Assembly: GCA_024653405.1 (NCBI GenBank)
Contig: JANLGB010000032.1
Span: 1-14,919, forward strand
Direction: 5' to 3'
DNA: 14,919 bases
DNA from: Candidatus Saccharicenans sp.
Lineage (GTDB): Bacteria > Acidobacteriota > Aminicenantia > Aminicenantales > Saccharicenantaceae
Position 1 is the first letter of the stretch; every line of letters begins with the position of its first letter. Under the pieces are notes generated by a model. That model was not told where the DNA came from and did not search any database. It was given only the letters and a program-made list of their open reading frames with translations. Shown here in pieces: positions 14,692 to 14,919 of this stretch. The position numbers and the translations under genes were made by a program.

Positions 14692-14919
14692 TCAATCTTC
14701 TATGTCCATGTACTCGATAATATCCTCAAAACCGGCAATGGTCTTATGCCCGACCATGCCGATCTGCAGGAACTCATTGGTCAGCGGGTTGAGGCGAAAT
14801 TCCTTGAGCAGCTTGAAGTTTTCTATCTGCCCCGACCGGTCAACATGAGTTCTGGGGCCGGTGCAATATATCCTGATATCGCCCACCTGGATGGTGTCTT
14901 CCCCGGCCGGGCTGATGGG
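14692..14919 (-). CDS. Unidentified protein, C-terminal 75 residues; gene continues beyond the window
   Basis: The minus-strand frame is open to the right window edge, so the GTG at 14886 is probably internal. Visible residues include 'GDIRIYCTGPRTHVDRSG', 'FKLLKEFRLNPLTNEF' and 'IGMVGHKTIAGFEDIIEY', ending YMDIED. The mix of strands and charged helices looks like the end of a soluble cytoplasmic protein. I see no transmembrane segment and do not recognise the family. It lies 25 bp upstream of the fumarase on the same strand, so a shared transcript is likely and a link to central metabolism is possible, but that is context only. Confidence 0.6.
   Translation of the reverse strand, partial: PISPAGEDTIQVGDIRIYCTGPRTHVDRSGQIENFKLLKEFRLNPLTNEFLQIGMVGHKTIAGFEDIIEYMDIED

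Overview
The window comes from a bacterial chromosome with a double membrane: it carries an outer-membrane secretin and its inner-membrane assembly partners. A VWFA-related protein of the kind expanded in Acidobacteriota-like lineages, together with the PilN variant 'NLAxxP.RNRR', makes an Acidobacteriota or Aminicenantota-type organism my best guess. That is an inference from gene families; no marker gene proves it. There are no rRNA or tRNA genes, CRISPR arrays, phage genes or recognisable transposase genes.

Layout. (1) 1-4213, plus strand: a tight PilM-PilN-PilO-PilP-secretin operon for a type IV pilus or type II secretion-like envelope machine. The PilM-like gene is cut by the window edge. 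The secretin is unusual: lipoprotein-like signal, TPRs, STN and N1 domains, secretin core, then a C-terminal cohesin-like domain. (2) 4423-4701, plus: a lone MoaD/ThiS-type ubiquitin-like sulfur carrier. (3) 4728-5211: a gene-free stretch bounded by perfect 20-bp inverted repeats containing GGGGACAC, each end beside a terminator-like hairpin. (4) 5228-6610, minus: a B12-binding-domain radical SAM enzyme. (5) 6611-7403: about 0.8 kb without a convincing gene. (6) 7404-9362, minus: a secreted VWFA-related protein whose signal peptide lies in frame upstream but has no normal start in that frame, indicating a one-base frameshift. (7) 9845-12989, plus: a membrane sensor histidine kinase (Cache-like sensor, four PAS, HisKA_2, HATPase) split by a second one-base frameshift. 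Its leader has an extended -10 promoter, a strong hairpin, a repeated Shine-Dalgarno-like block and a possible small ORF. (8) 12991-13068: two more GGGGACAC palindromes, acting as terminators for the convergent kinase and fumarase genes. (9) 13068-14666, minus: class I [4Fe-4S] fumarase, preceded by the end of an unidentified gene that runs off the window.

The pilus/secretion operon forms one physical machine. The remaining genes are separate units with no evident shared pathway, apart from the fumarase and its upstream neighbour, which are probably co-transcribed. The main points for follow-up are the secretin-cohesin fusion, the GGGGACAC repeat family placed between convergent genes, and two neighbouring genes each broken by what looks like a single extra base.
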